From contig JAOTON010001032.1 in assembly GCA_034440635.1 (NCBI GenBank), positions 248,001 through 312,000 of the forward strand: DNA of 64,000 nt, read 5' to 3'. This document shows positions 1 through 9,255 of the stretch, piece by piece. The notes beneath the pieces are model-generated. The model was not told the origin of the DNA. It saw nothing but the letters and a program-made list of their open reading frames with translations, and made no database searches. Both the position numbers and the translations under genes were made by a program. Each line of letters opens with the position of its first letter. The first letter of the stretch is position 1. The DNA comes from Lepas anatifera. Its lineage: Eukaryota; Arthropoda; Thecostraca; Lepadidae.

Positions 1-271
1 CAGTCAAAGTGGGCCTGAAAAATATCGTTAGGGGCCGGTTGCTGACACCGAGGTTAAAGGTGGCCCACAGGGCACCCGCAAGCATGGGAGGGAGCCTGGC
101 CTCAGCTAAGGCTAGCCCAAGTAGACCACTGGGGCCCGGAATCGTGGCAGGGGCCCGGCTCTGTCCGCAGGGGCCCGCAACTTGGGATTGGGGGGGCTCG
201 TCGGGTCATTGGGGGGGCTTCTCCGAGCATTGGGGGGCTCGAGCCCCCCAAATATATGAAAACTTGCGCCC
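1..271. repeat. degenerate GC-rich repeat block with GGGGCCC cores
   Basis: G-rich blocks such as GGGGCCCG and TTGGGGGGGCT recur every 17-25 bases. The open frames here on both strands follow from the repeat, not from coding. The texture resembles 29985-30720. No terminal repeats or target duplication are visible, because the window starts inside the block. Confidence 0.35.
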
Positions 272-300
272 CTGAGTGAACGCACGAACCTTATACATAG

Positions 301-818
301 TACTAGCATCTTTTCAATGTCAATTAATCAGAAAATGTGCTCGAATTCAGAATCGGGAGTCTGTATCTTACTCTGGCAACTGACCGTCGTCAGGAAAGAT
401 TTTCTCATACCTCAGGCTTGGGGAGGTAGCTACTGGGGGAGAGGTAGAGTAGGCAGAGTTGGATCCAGAACGACAGTTCGGGGAGGGGGGGCAACGGGCT
501 TCAAAATTATGCTAGATATCATTGCCATACGGGTGAAGTTACTGTGTCGTAGTCTTTTTGGTAACTCCTGAGCGGGCTAAGTTAGTTATTGGGGCATTCG
601 GGCGCAAAAACCTCCTACGGTTATAAAGCGGCATTATGTATTAGGTCATAAAAAATCGGCCATAGATGTTGGCACTCGTGCCTTCTCGAGTTACTCCTGC
701 TTCAAATAAAGTTATAATCTTAGATCGTAAACCTTTTCAAAAGCGACCAGAGCACTGAAAGGGAGTTTATCTACAACTTTTCCTTTTTTAGAGTAATAAA
801 TTAAAAGCTCTTGTCAAA
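301..818. other. no gene seen; one short shared repeat fragment
   Basis: No coding or RNA gene is recognisable. Bases about 591-645 (ATTGGGGCATTCGGGCGCA, then a TTATAAAGCGGC block) match about 39092-39145, so this is a fragment of an interspersed repeat. A G-rich patch at 415-500 resembles the inside of a MITE but lacks ends. Confidence 0.5.
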
Positions 819-1282
819 TCACTCGAACCGCCCTCTCCCTGTCAGGGTTCCATTTTTAATATGTAAGTGCGTTTCTGCGGACATCAGAGCAGATTGCCGT
901 GACAGGGCCGGATGCAGAGGTGGGGCTAATCCGGACATGACCACATTTTAATTGAATGGCCGATTGAAAAAAACTGGTTTTCCTAAATCTAAACATGTTC
1001 CCCCCTCCCCGGAACGAAAGCGTTGGGTCCGCTTCTGTGCCGTAGCGAGTCTGTGATCAGTGGGTCAGGGCCAACGGCATGATCAGTGATGGCTGCGTGA
1101 TCATCTTCTACGCAGCGATCTGCTACCAGGGTCACTCGTTCTGCAAGCGCAGCGGAATTGGGCTGCTCAATTATGGCCGTCGCAACCGTCGCACTTCCGC
1201 TTATAACGTTATGCGTCTGCTGTGCGTGGTGGAATTGCGTGCGGGCATCGGAATCTACTGCAAAGCCAGGGGAGTTCTGAGG
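819..1282 (-). pseudogene. open frame on the minus strand split by a MITE
   Basis: The minus-strand frame runs without a stop from 1282 to the MITE at 1037. If the MITE (903-1037) and one copy of its target duplication are left out, the frame continues in phase to a TGA at 819-821, about 107 codons in all. The 1046-1281 part has codon-like composition and is also open on the plus strand from 1046, ending at a good donor-like GAG|GTATGT at 1279-1287. The two strands cannot be separated by eye. No family is recognised, and chance openness is possible. Confidence 0.22.
903..1037. mobile_element. small hAT-like MITE, 135 bp
   Basis: Begins CAGGGCCGGATGCAG and ends GGGTCCGCTTCTG, imperfect inverted ends sharing CAG..GCGGA. 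It is flanked by near-identical 8-mers, TGCCGTGA (895-902) and TGCCGTAG (1038-1045). Size, ends and 8-bp duplication fit a non-autonomous hAT element. Confidence 0.65.
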
Positions 1283-1645
1283 TATGTAGGATTATTCCAC
1301 TTAAATGTTTTCCCTTCTGGGTCATCCATTTCAACAATGCAGAGCCTCCTGGAACAGCTTATGGTTTGGTAGTCAATGATTGAATCGGCTCTGATGGTTG
1401 TAATGGTCAACGGATGGGGTATCAAATAGAATTTGAAGGCAGCACCAACGAGGTATCTAGGTTGGATTATTTTTGTAGTGCTGCTGTCGGTAAATTTAAA
1501 GCTGAACTGATATTTGCACTGCTTGAGCTGTGATCACTGATTAAACTGCCTGTTTGACTCAGTAGGTATAGTCTGCTGCTGCCAGCAATGCCTTGGAAAT
1601 TTCCGATTTCCAACGGCAAGTCGGCTTCTTATAGAGACTTATTCA
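1283..1645. other. no feature seen
   Basis: Unique-looking AT-rich DNA. I see no reading frame, RNA gene or repeat that I can support. Confidence 0.5.
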
Positions 1646-1821
1646 CCTAGGCGGAATCCATGATTGCCAGTCGGGGTTGAGGGGGTGGGCACCTTCCGGG
1701 AGGGGGCGCCATCCGGACTAGGGGGCGCCACTTTTGACCGGAAAAAACTTACCAGGTGGGCGCAAAATCCTATCGGTGGCCGCGGATTTTCGCATCCTGG
1801 GAGGGGGGGATGGAAAGCGTA
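1646..1821 (+). mobile_element. MITE family B, copy 1, 3'-truncated
   Basis: Matches the complete copy at 2984-3247: a CTAGGCGG-like left end, ATTGCC, a CACCTTCCGGG block, GGGGGCGCCACTTTTGACCG, AGGTGGGCG, and TTTTCGCATCCTGGG. It stops before the three CATTTCAGGGGGCGCC modules and the right end. Confidence 0.7.
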
Positions 1822-1927
1822 TGCTTGTTCATCTCGCAGTAGTGCATTCGACTTCCTGTAGTGACTTGTTACTCCCCAATGTATGCCACTGGGCACGCCG
1901 AGACCCTGACCGCGTTGATCACCAGGA

Positions 1928-2000
1928 GCCCGGATAGCTCAGTTGGTAGAGCGTTAGGCTTTTAACCTAACGGTCCAGGGTTCGAGTCCCTGTTCGGGCG
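1928..2000 (+). tRNA. tRNA-Lys (anticodon TTT), copy 1
   Basis: A 73-base cloverleaf: acceptor GCCCGGA pairs with TTCGGGC; the D arm is GCTC..GAGC; the anticodon stem TTAGG/CCTAA holds loop CTTTTAA (anticodon TTT, lysine); the T arm is CAGGG-TTCGAGT-CCCTG; the discriminator base is G. The A box (TAGCTCAGTTGG) and B box (GGTTCGAGTCC) are intact. CCA is not encoded, as is normal in eukaryotes. It is base-for-base identical to 21344-21416, although the flanks differ. No T-run lies within 20 bases downstream, so RNA polymerase III termination may be less efficient here than at copy 2. Confidence 0.95.
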
Positions 2001-2657
2001 TCGTATATTATATTGCTTCCCTCATCAGGCATTCCGTGGCTTCCTTAGAGTGAGTGTCGCATTCTAAGAATCGATTTTGGAATGACATGACAGTTTTTGA
2101 CAGAGTGTCGGGAAGCCACTATTGGTATGCTTAATTTCGTCCAAACCTCTTTGTACTAACTTTCCGCACAATTCAATTATTAAATGTTCTAATCCATTTT
2201 CATATGGTTCCAAAAAATTGATTGGTGTAAGCCTTGGGTCACTCCGACTGCAATGCAGATCACGCGATAAGTATCAACGGTGGTAATACTGCTGAAACGT
2301 TGACGTGCTGTATTCGCTACTTTTAAGGGCATTACATGCGTTTTAAGGTATTACATGCAATGCTTAAGTCGAGCCTCAAGAACGCCAAATTCGGTTGTGA
2401 TGACACCATGAATTGTGTTAAAAGACTATGCTTGTGTCCTGAGCGAATGGAGGTGGAAACTAAATGTGGTTTCCAGATTCCCAGACTTACGTTGTGTCAT
2501 AAGTACTCCTTTCTGGAATTTCGACAAGTCGCTCCATTCTCTTCAATGATGAATGTGACCAGGAAGGGGACAACTAACGCAAGGCGATAGGCGCTTACTG
2601 TAACATAACTGGTGCTTTAGCACGGGTTATCGTTTAAGCACTCCTGGCATCTTCTAA
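2001..2657. other. no feature seen
   Basis: AT-rich, apparently unique sequence. A short open frame (2336-2590) has no coding signature that I recognise. Confidence 0.5.
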
Positions 2658-2906
2658 AAAGCCGTTTGCGATACACTAAATCAACCAAAGCAAGAGCTCA
2701 TCAGGGTAGGACAGAATCGCCAACTCCACAACCAGAGATCGCTACAGAACTTTACCATCAAAACCATACAGTTCGCCAGCAAACACTTAGATATCAGAAT
2801 CGATATGGCAGGAAAAACACATTCAGCCAGCGGATCCATGATTTCCGGCCGGAGGATGAACGCTGGGACAGGAGGCACCATTTGGAACAGAGGATACTTT
2901 CCATAA
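2658..2906 (+). other. unrecognised 83-codon open frame
   Basis: This frame has no ATG near its start, is bounded by TAA at both ends, and encodes a plausible mix of polar residues. A second plus-strand frame and a minus-strand frame are open over the same bases, which weakens the case. No domain or family is recognised. Confidence 0.12.
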
Positions 2907-2983
2907 CTGAAACTACACTTGTGTATATATCACGGGAAAATTCGCCGAATCTCATCGCAGGTGCCTCAATACTTGCATCCCAG

Positions 2984-3247
2984 CATAGGTGGACCTAGGA
3001 TTGCCGATCAGGGGGGGCACCTTCGGGGGGGGGTGCCATCCAGACCAGATGGTGTCACTTTTGACTGGCAAAACCTATCAGGTGGGCGCCAAATTCTATC
3101 GGTGAGCACCGATTTTCGCATCCTGGGGGAAAGCGACATTTCAGGGGGTGCCATCGACCTTTCAGGGGGCGCCGTAACCATTTCAGGGGGCGCCAAGGGT
3201 GCATCTGGGGGAGCACGTGCCCTCATTTCCCCCTGGATCCGCCTATA
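2984..3247 (+). mobile_element. MITE family B, copy 2, complete 264 bp
   Basis: Starts CATAGGTGGACC and ends GGATCCGCCTATA (inverted ends) between perfect 8-bp copies of CATCCCAG (2976-2983 and 3248-3255). Inside are GGGCGCC-type boxes at spaced positions, with three CATTTCAGGGGG(C/T)GCC-like modules near 3138-3197. Ends and an 8-bp duplication fit hAT. This is the reference copy for the family; others are at 1646, 15908, 18541, 26389 and 50864. Confidence 0.85.
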
Positions 3248-3255
3248 CATCCCAG

Positions 3256-3725
3256 GAAGGGTGAGAGGGATCTGGGGAGGGATGTTTCAGCTAGGAAGGT
3301 GCTGAAACGTTTCAGAGGGAGCTGATGATGGATCTGGGGCGGATACCTACCCCCTTGTCTCCTGACTGTACCCACGCCTGCAGCAGAGCCGCGACCTGAT
3401 CCTGGGCTATACACTGGAATGAATGGCATGACCCTGCACATTAGTGGAGGATGAGGCAGGGGAAACCAACAACCGAAGATTATTTCCCCGAGTAACTGTG
3501 TATTATTCCCCGTGGTTTCAGCCATTTACTTGTTCCTCTCTCAGCTTCGCTACAGTGATCTACGAGTAACCACTTGTTACCTTCTTGCTTTCAGCATTTC
3601 GATACTCACCAATACATATCTCAGAATTCAGTATGGTCCTATTTCCAGGGCAGCACGCGAATGGGTGAGATTTACCTATTTCATTGTTGCGATGTTTTGC
3701 TTCGCCTGGTCGGTCATTTACCCAC
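3256..3725. other. no gene seen
   Basis: A mixed sequence between a MITE and a minisatellite. The reading frames that enter it from the minisatellite are extensions of repeat-driven openness. Confidence 0.5.
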
Positions 3726-3731
3726 CACAGC

Positions 3732-4110
3732 ACGTCGAGAACCAAAACAGCAGCGACCGACCGATGCGGCAGCAACCGACCGAAAACTGAAACAGCAGGA
3801 ACCGACCGAAACAGCAGCAGCCAACCGAAACAGAAAGAACCGACTGAAACAGCAGGAACCGACCGAAACAGCAGGAACCGACCGAAACAGCAGCAGCCGA
3901 CCGAAACAGAAAGAACCGACTGAAACAGCAGCAACCGATCCAAACAGCAACGACCGACTGAAACAACAGCGACCGACCGAGACAACAGCGACCGACCGAC
4001 ACAGCAGGGACCTACCGACACAGCAGAGACCTACCAAACCAAAAGCGACCGACCGAACCAAAAGCAACGACGGAAACAGCAGCGACCGAAGGAAACAGCA
4101 GGGGCTGTTG
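3732..4110. repeat. 19-bp minisatellite with higher-order period
   Basis: About 20 diverged copies of a 19-base unit AAACAGCAGGAACCGACCG. Four units form a 76-base block that repeats (AAACAGCAGCAGCC at 3809 and 3885). Because 19 is not a multiple of three and the unit has no stop in any phase, long frames open on both strands (for example 3574-4149 plus and 3714-4214 minus). They should not be called genes. Confidence 0.9.
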
Positions 4111-4119
4111 AAGATTGGC

Positions 4120-4410
4120 CGGCATTTACAAATACATGTCGATGTGTGACAGTTTCTTATGTGGTGAAATAGGTTGTTGTTGGCAATTGAATGTTCCCGG
4201 CGAATCACTTTCACTCACAAAAAGGCGAAATCTTATTTGCAGTTTGACCACTATGTATGTACAATGTACACGTCTGACTTTACAGCCTGTCATGGCTTTC
4301 ACCTGCACTTAATTGGCTTAGTTTTCCTTGTTTGTAATTAGGACAAATCCTGATACAAAGATACAAACCACAGGCAAGAACTGAAGGCGCAAAAACAAGC
4401 CAAAATGTTC
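4120..4410. other. no feature seen
   Basis: No coding, RNA or repeat signal that I can support. Confidence 0.45.
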
Positions 4411-4555
4411 CAGTGGCGGATCTAGACCAGACTATAGGCACCTCAGGCAAGACCGAAAGAAGCGGTGTTTTTTAAGAACATCGGCCATGAGGGGTAATCA
4501 TTGACCGTTTTTGGAAAGGGGGCATGACCGGATCTCCCCCCCTGATTCTACCCTG
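4411..4555. mobile_element. possible decayed hAT-like MITE
   Basis: A clear left end, CAGTGGCGGATCTAG, followed by G/C-run filler, and a weak right end near CTGATTCTACCCTG. No matching 8-mers flank it. The right boundary is a guess. Confidence 0.3.
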
Positions 4556-5217
4556 AGAGCTCCTGCACTTGCACCAGCAAGCGGTATCGCACCTACACTG
4601 CAGGTCTCACGAACTTGATCAGCAAACAGTAGTGAGCTAGCACAACACTCCACAGCGTAGAACACGACCAATCTCATATCAGTTGGAAGGTGAAAAACCT
4701 GGTCGTTAGGTGTTGTATTGTGGGTTGCATTGTTCTATGGAGTTTGAGGTGAACGGCCGACGGTAAATGGCCATTTATTGGGCAGGAAACATGATTTCTA
4801 GAGCGAAGCTATTATATACCACAACAGAGCTGGAGTTATCTTGTTACCTTTGACATTTTTATCATCACTAGTGAGACCGTCAGCAACGGCGAAAAGTGAG
4901 AAAAGAAGAAATGAAGGTTAAAAGTGAAACATACTCTCCTCACCGTCAGAAAACTTTCCATTTGCTATTAAAACTCTTCGTTGCTTACTCTGTTCCGTTT
5001 CACATCTCCCCTCATACAAAAATTATACCAATTTCCCCCATTTGGCTGAAATGTGAGAAAAATTTCAAAAGTGGAGGACGCGTACGCCTCATTCCGGCAG
5101 CTTCCAACGCCCATGACCTCCGGCGCTGCTTCGTCGCCTGAGTTTCCATTGATAAAATCCGTGCTCACCAATTTAACTGTACGTGCTGACGCTAATCACT
5201 TAGCTCGCGCACAATGG

Positions 5218-5366
5218 AGTGAAACTGAGAGTGACTTATCGAGTCTGTGCTCGTGACTTGCATTCGACGGCTCCGCCGTAGTTTCCACTCTAGTACGTCC
5301 GACCCGTGCCCTGACGGAAGCTAGCGTTAGATAACAGTGAAACTGACCGACGCACTGATTGTTTTC
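5218..5366 (+). promoter_or_regulatory. two ISRE/IRF-like motifs in a GC-richer block
   Basis: AGTGAAACTGA occurs at 5218-5228 and 5336-5346. The second copy extends to AGTGAAACTGAC and lies in about 40 bases alignable with 14083-14125 (GTTAG, then the motif, then ATTGTTTTC). The motif matches the GAAANNGAAACT type bound by interferon-regulatory-factor proteins. Binding is inferred. No gene start is visible beside it. A (GA)n run follows at 5424-5444. Confidence 0.3.
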
Positions 5367-5519
5367 GTGAGAGCCTGCTTACGCAGAGGTAGCAGAGGGC
5401 ACCACTGGTGTGTGCGCGTATGTTGAGAGAGAGAGAGAGAGAGTCGGAAGTTTTGTTTTGACTCGTGACTGAGGGACCGTTTCTGCTTACAGAAGCACTG
5501 GATTTATATGCAAACAATC

Positions 5520-6078
5520 TGACTGAGGGTTGTGTTTTGGGATTATTCCATGGTTTTACTTCTTTTGAAAGTCATACGTAGAATTTTTGTCAAACATAAA
5601 TTCATTATTAATGCTAGCTTGTGAAATTTTCAGCTAAATTGACTTAAAACTTCTTTACCTTCTATTGACTGCACTTGTGTTGGAACTCCGTAAAAATTAA
5701 AGGAGTTTGGGGTGGCTAGGAGAAAAATTGGCAACTAGTAATGACAGAAAACGATAATATCATTCCTATAATTACAGCCCAGTCCTGATAGCCTACATAA
5801 CGGTGTTATAAATTTGATAGATTTCTGTGCTGAATTCTTAATCACCATTAACTCCCTTCTAGTTTAATTTTGAAAGTATAAGTGGTGTTCCTGTAATAAA
5901 TTCCTAATTTCTTTTTCAATAAACCGTTTTCAAAGGAAGCGTGAACAGAATAACAATGTACTGATCTCTTTTACACAGGACATTCAACGGGAATCAAAGT
6001 CACTACTCTAACTTTTGGCTTGGAGATGGGCTGCCCCGACTCAAAGTGCTTGATCAATGGGGTGGCCGTGGGATGAAA
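5520..6078. other. no feature seen
   Basis: AT-rich sequence without a supported gene or repeat. Confidence 0.5.
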
Positions 6079-6226
6079 GAGGTGGCGGATCCAGGACCAC
6101 CTTTTCGCAGGGGGGACTCAAACCTCCCCGCTATTACTTCAGAACAGCCTTCGGATACGCATTACCTATAGGCAACAGGACATTGGGGGGGGGCTTGAGC
6201 CCCCTAGACACCTTATATCCGCCCCT
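6079..6226 (+). mobile_element. MITE family C, copy 1
   Basis: Left end GGTGGCGGATCCAGG, internal CAGAACAGCC and GGGGGCTTGAGCCCCCTAG, right end TATCCGCCCCTG. It aligns with 43080-43246 and 22569-22721. Flanking 8-mers no longer match. Confidence 0.6.
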
Positions 6227-6392
6227 GGTGGGTATTTTCTGAACCTCGACGAAATATTTGGTGCATATTCTTGGTTTTCTCTGCTCTCACGTATCTTTAT
6301 TGGCTAGAGATAGTTCTACAATGAAATTATACTTTTGTGTGTAGATTTTCCACATGCCTAATGGGATCGGATATATTTTCTGCGCCAACACT

Positions 6393-6692
6393 AATTGTCG
6401 GACGCAGGGAGGGGAGCCATTCCGGCCATGCCCCCCCAAAGTTTTGGAAGGGTGCCAAACTATATTTTGGCCCCCAAAGGTGGGAGAAATTTGTATAAAA
6501 GGTGTTTACACTGGGACTGTCGAGCAATAAAATTTTCACTTCCAACCCCCTGCCCCCAGGAGTGCGATCATGTAATTGGAGAAATAGTTTATACTAGGTC
6601 TGTCGAGCACCTAAATCGCACGTCCCCCTCCCCCCAGGAGGAGAGGCAGACTTGGGTTTCCCCCCCCAAACTCGGTTCTGTGTCCGCCCCTG
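6393..6692 (+). mobile_element. MITE family H, copy 1
   Basis: About 300 bases aligning with 8963-9247: GGACGCAGGG at the left, TTTGGCCCCCAAA, repeated AGGTCTGTCGAGCA modules, and GTGTCCGCCCCTG at the right. Flanks CCAACACT (6385-6392) and CACACACT (6693-6700) match at 6 of 8 bases, as in an old 8-bp duplication. Confidence 0.65.
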
Positions 6693-6731
6693 CACACACT
6701 TACGCTCTGTCGCCATATATCAGAGTGTGGA

Positions 6732-6906
6732 GAGGACGCGATGGCGTAGTGGTTAGCACGCTGGTTTCCCGCGGTGGATGACCCGGGTTCAAGGCCCAGT
6801 GGGTTCCCTGAACAAGAAGCAATCTGGCTGCCCAGAAACCTTTCCAACAGGAAACGGGCTGGTGATGCCGTATGACCCTGGCAGTGGGTGCGTCCACAAG
6901 CTTCAA
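6732..6906 (+). mobile_element. tRNA-derived SINE, type 1
   Basis: The head has an A-box-like TGGCGTAGTGGTTAGCA and a B box GGGTTCAAGGCCC. The body carries CCTTTCCAACAGG and TATGACCCTGGCAGT, ending GGTGCGTCCACAAGC. It aligns with SINEs at 35455, 37023, 37931, 43705 and 55050. A target duplication is not convincing. Confidence 0.75.
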
Positions 6907-6909
6907 ATA

Positions 6910-7499
6910 GCTCAGTTGGAGGTCATCTGATGCACCCGTACTTGGCGTGCAAGAGGATCTTATCCTGTTCCTCAGGTCGCGTAGATAATCTGAATCTCAG
7001 GCTTAGAGCGCACGGGCGCACTTCCATGGGAAATGAGTTGGATTTTTTGTCCCTCGCTGCGTTTAAGAGTCTTTAAATTCGATACAGCTAGAATTTACGG
7101 GATGGATTTGGTTTAATTGAAAGGTAGAACAGCACTAGTTACGGGTGAGATTCCACTTCTTGTGCACACGAACAGTAACGGCAGAACGTCCGAATTTTTA
7201 AGGGGTACCATAGGCTTTTTAACCCATTTTTCCAGTCAACACCATAGGGTTAGTGTTAAAATTTCTGATTTTAGGGGAAGGCACCGTGCCTCGATACACC
7301 CTCAGTTTTACCGCACTTAAACCACGTGAACACACTCTTCGTGATCTCTAAAACGACTGGCTCTCAATTTGACTAAACCTAATACAAATACTATTTGTGC
7401 TAGCTTAGTACAGGTACTGAACCTTTTCGCACCAGTATCTCATCTCACGCGCGCACGTGCACGGCCGTCAATGGGTATAATCGTGCTTAGGCTGGATAA
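6910..7499. other. no feature seen
   Basis: No gene or repeat boundary that I can support. Confidence 0.45.
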
Positions 7500-7655
7500 C
7501 AGTGGTGGATACAAGGGGGGGGCTAGGGGTTCAAGCCCCCTTCAAATATCCGAGTGTCTATAGTAACTGCATAGCAAGAGGCTATTCGGGGTAAAGCCGG
7601 TGTAGAATTGAGCCCTCTTGCCCCCCCCTGAAATGAAAGTCTGGATTCGCAACTG
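7500..7655 (-). mobile_element. MITE family C, copy 2
   Basis: Ends CAGTGGTGGAT and GGATTCGCAACTG. The inner TTCAAGCCCCC, TAGTAACTGCATAG and GAAATGAAAGTCTGG match the minus orientation of the family (compare 46974-47125). Flanks are decayed. Confidence 0.6.
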
Positions 7656-7733
7656 CTGACTAGTGCAAGATTACTTTTGTTGCTTTTGTTGCAGGCCAGT
7701 TTGGGATCTACACAGGAATCTGGAAGACTCATT

Positions 7734-8156
7734 TTATGTTGGATCTGTAAGACACGTTTTCAGATATTCGTATGCATACTCGTGAAAGTACCGAGTTTTC
7801 TCATTATATCTGTGTGGCGGATTCCTCAGCGCACTGGCTAACAACTTCCTTGTGAAACGCATGCGCGTTTCATCAGCTTTCAGCCGCGTCGCGTTGTGAA
7901 ACCTGCTGAAATTGGAGCGAAATGTCCTATTTGCGGCGCATATCGACACATCTGCGGTCTTGTTCTCGCGATGTTTCAGGTGTTTTTGGTGTACTTTGAT
8001 GCTGGAAGCGATGTGCGTTCTCACCGTGGTGGAGAAATGGCACCTTAATTGAATCAACTCGCTCAGGCGGCTAACCCGTGGAGAGAGGCTGACCCAACTG
8101 GCGCCTGATGAAACGGCAAACACTTTTACGTGGAGTTGTCGCTCAAAGCAAGGCAA
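7734..8156 (-). other. unrecognised 140-codon open frame
   Basis: An ATG-initiated minus-strand frame in non-repetitive sequence. The product would be basic (many R, H and K) with no signal peptide, membrane segment or motif that I recognise. No splice sites or homologous copy in the window support it. It may be chance. Confidence 0.15.
7853..7872. promoter_or_regulatory. palindrome containing an NRF1-like core
   Basis: TGAAACGC-ATGC-GCGTTTCA has perfect 8-base arms, and its centre reads CGCATGCGCG, close to the GCATGCGC core bound by NRF1 in animal promoters. No transcript start is identifiable nearby, so function is inferred. Confidence 0.25.
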
Positions 8157-8371
8157 CCCGTCAGATCAGAGGCTTGCACCGTTTTGCGGGTCTCTTACCC
8201 GTCAGTTTGGAAATATGGAACTGTTTGTTTGCTTGTAGCAAACCAGGTTTTATTATGTGATAATATGCTTGACCTTTTTGATGATCGGTTTCAAGCAAAC
8301 TTGGGTAGCGATATACCATTAGGTTTTCTTATCTTTGTGAATACAATAGTACTTAATTGTAATTTTTGGTA

Positions 8372-8523
8372 CTCAATAGAGCACCAGCTGCCAGGGCTAA
8401 ACGTCGATGACAACTCCTCCCGTTTGGGAGTTTTATCAGGTTGTACTTATTCAGACAAATCACCGGGCTTTGAACCTGGGACCTGTGACTTAAAGAACAC
8501 ACACTCTACCTCTCAGCCTCTTA
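8372..8523 (-). mobile_element. tRNA-derived SINE, type 1, diverged
   Basis: On the minus strand it shows the B-box-like GGTTCAAAGCCC, TCTGAATAAG, and a GCCCTGGCAGCTGGTGC-like tail. It aligns with 43705-43877 and 55050-55228 but is more decayed. Flanks CGTACTGAAAT and GGTACTCAATA may be a worn target duplication. Confidence 0.6.
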
Positions 8524-8570
8524 TACCCGTACTGAAATCCCCAACGAAGACGTGACATGCTGATACGTAC

Positions 8571-8903
8571 ATGATCACTGATGTGCAAGAGACTGCACAG
8601 ACTGAGCAACTGACTGCAAGAGACTGCGTCTTACCTTTGATCACCAGGTCATGGTCAGAGTGCCGATCGGGGCCGAGAACGTGTGGGCTTGTGTTCCCTA
8701 ACAAGCAGCAAAAACGACCTTGTTTTGTGTGTTGGCACTGCCGGAATAAGGCCCAGGCAATGAAAACAGTGAGCGACTGTCATGCCGTCTGCTTCGCTAT
8801 GTTTCCCAGCTGTTGTGAGGATGACAAATATGATAGTGCCACCAATTTAGTCACTGGAACGGTAGACGTTAGAGGTCGGACGAGTTTTACGGGGAGGCCG
8901 TAA
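8571..8903 (+). pseudogene. possible piggyBac-type transposase C-terminal remnant
   Basis: A 110-codon frame follows the SINE by 47 bases. From about residue 48 it reads KRPCFVCWHCRNKAQ, then SDCHAVCFAMFPSC. The spacing of cysteines (C..C, about 16 residues, C...C......C) and the preceding basic QQKR resemble the cysteine-rich C-terminal domain of piggyBac-family transposases (R.C.VC...RK..T...C..C...LC...CF). The catalytic aspartate domain is not visible upstream. The expected final His is absent, so this would be a decayed fragment. An unrelated Cys-rich chance frame is a real alternative. Confidence 0.28.
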
Positions 8904-8962
8904 ATAAACAATGAGCACTTCGTGAGCTGTAAACGCTGCATGAGAGGTGGCACTGTGTGAAT

Positions 8963-9247
8963 CATTGGCGGACGCAGGGGGCATTCCGGTCATGGCCTCC
9001 CAAAGCGCTAGAGGGGGGCAAACTATCTTTTGCCCCCAAACGCCGGAGAAATTTTTGAAAAAAGGTGTTTAACTAGGTTTGTAGAGCAAATTAAATCTTC
9101 ACTCCCACTCCCCCCCGAGCGATTACTTGAGGTGCTTATACTTGGTTGTCGAGCACTGAGAAAAGGTTTTACACTAGGTCTGTAGAGCAAAGATCTTCAC
9201 TCCCCCGAGAGGGCACATGGTTTCCCCAAAACTCAGGGCGTCCCCCG
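8963..9247 (+). mobile_element. MITE family H, copy 2, intact duplication
   Basis: Starts CATTGGCGGACGCAGG and ends AGGGCGTCCCCCG between perfect copies of GTGTGAAT (8955-8962 and 9248-9255). The inner AGGT(C/T)TGTAGAGCA module occurs twice. The perfect 8-bp duplication supports a hAT-type insertion. Confidence 0.85.
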
Positions 9248-9255
9248 GTGTGAAT

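Noticed and set aside
3574..4214. 191- and 166-codon ORFs with Thr/Glu/Lys-rich or Val/Ser/Cys-rich products
   Set aside because: They are translations of the 19-bp minisatellite, open in all phases on both strands.
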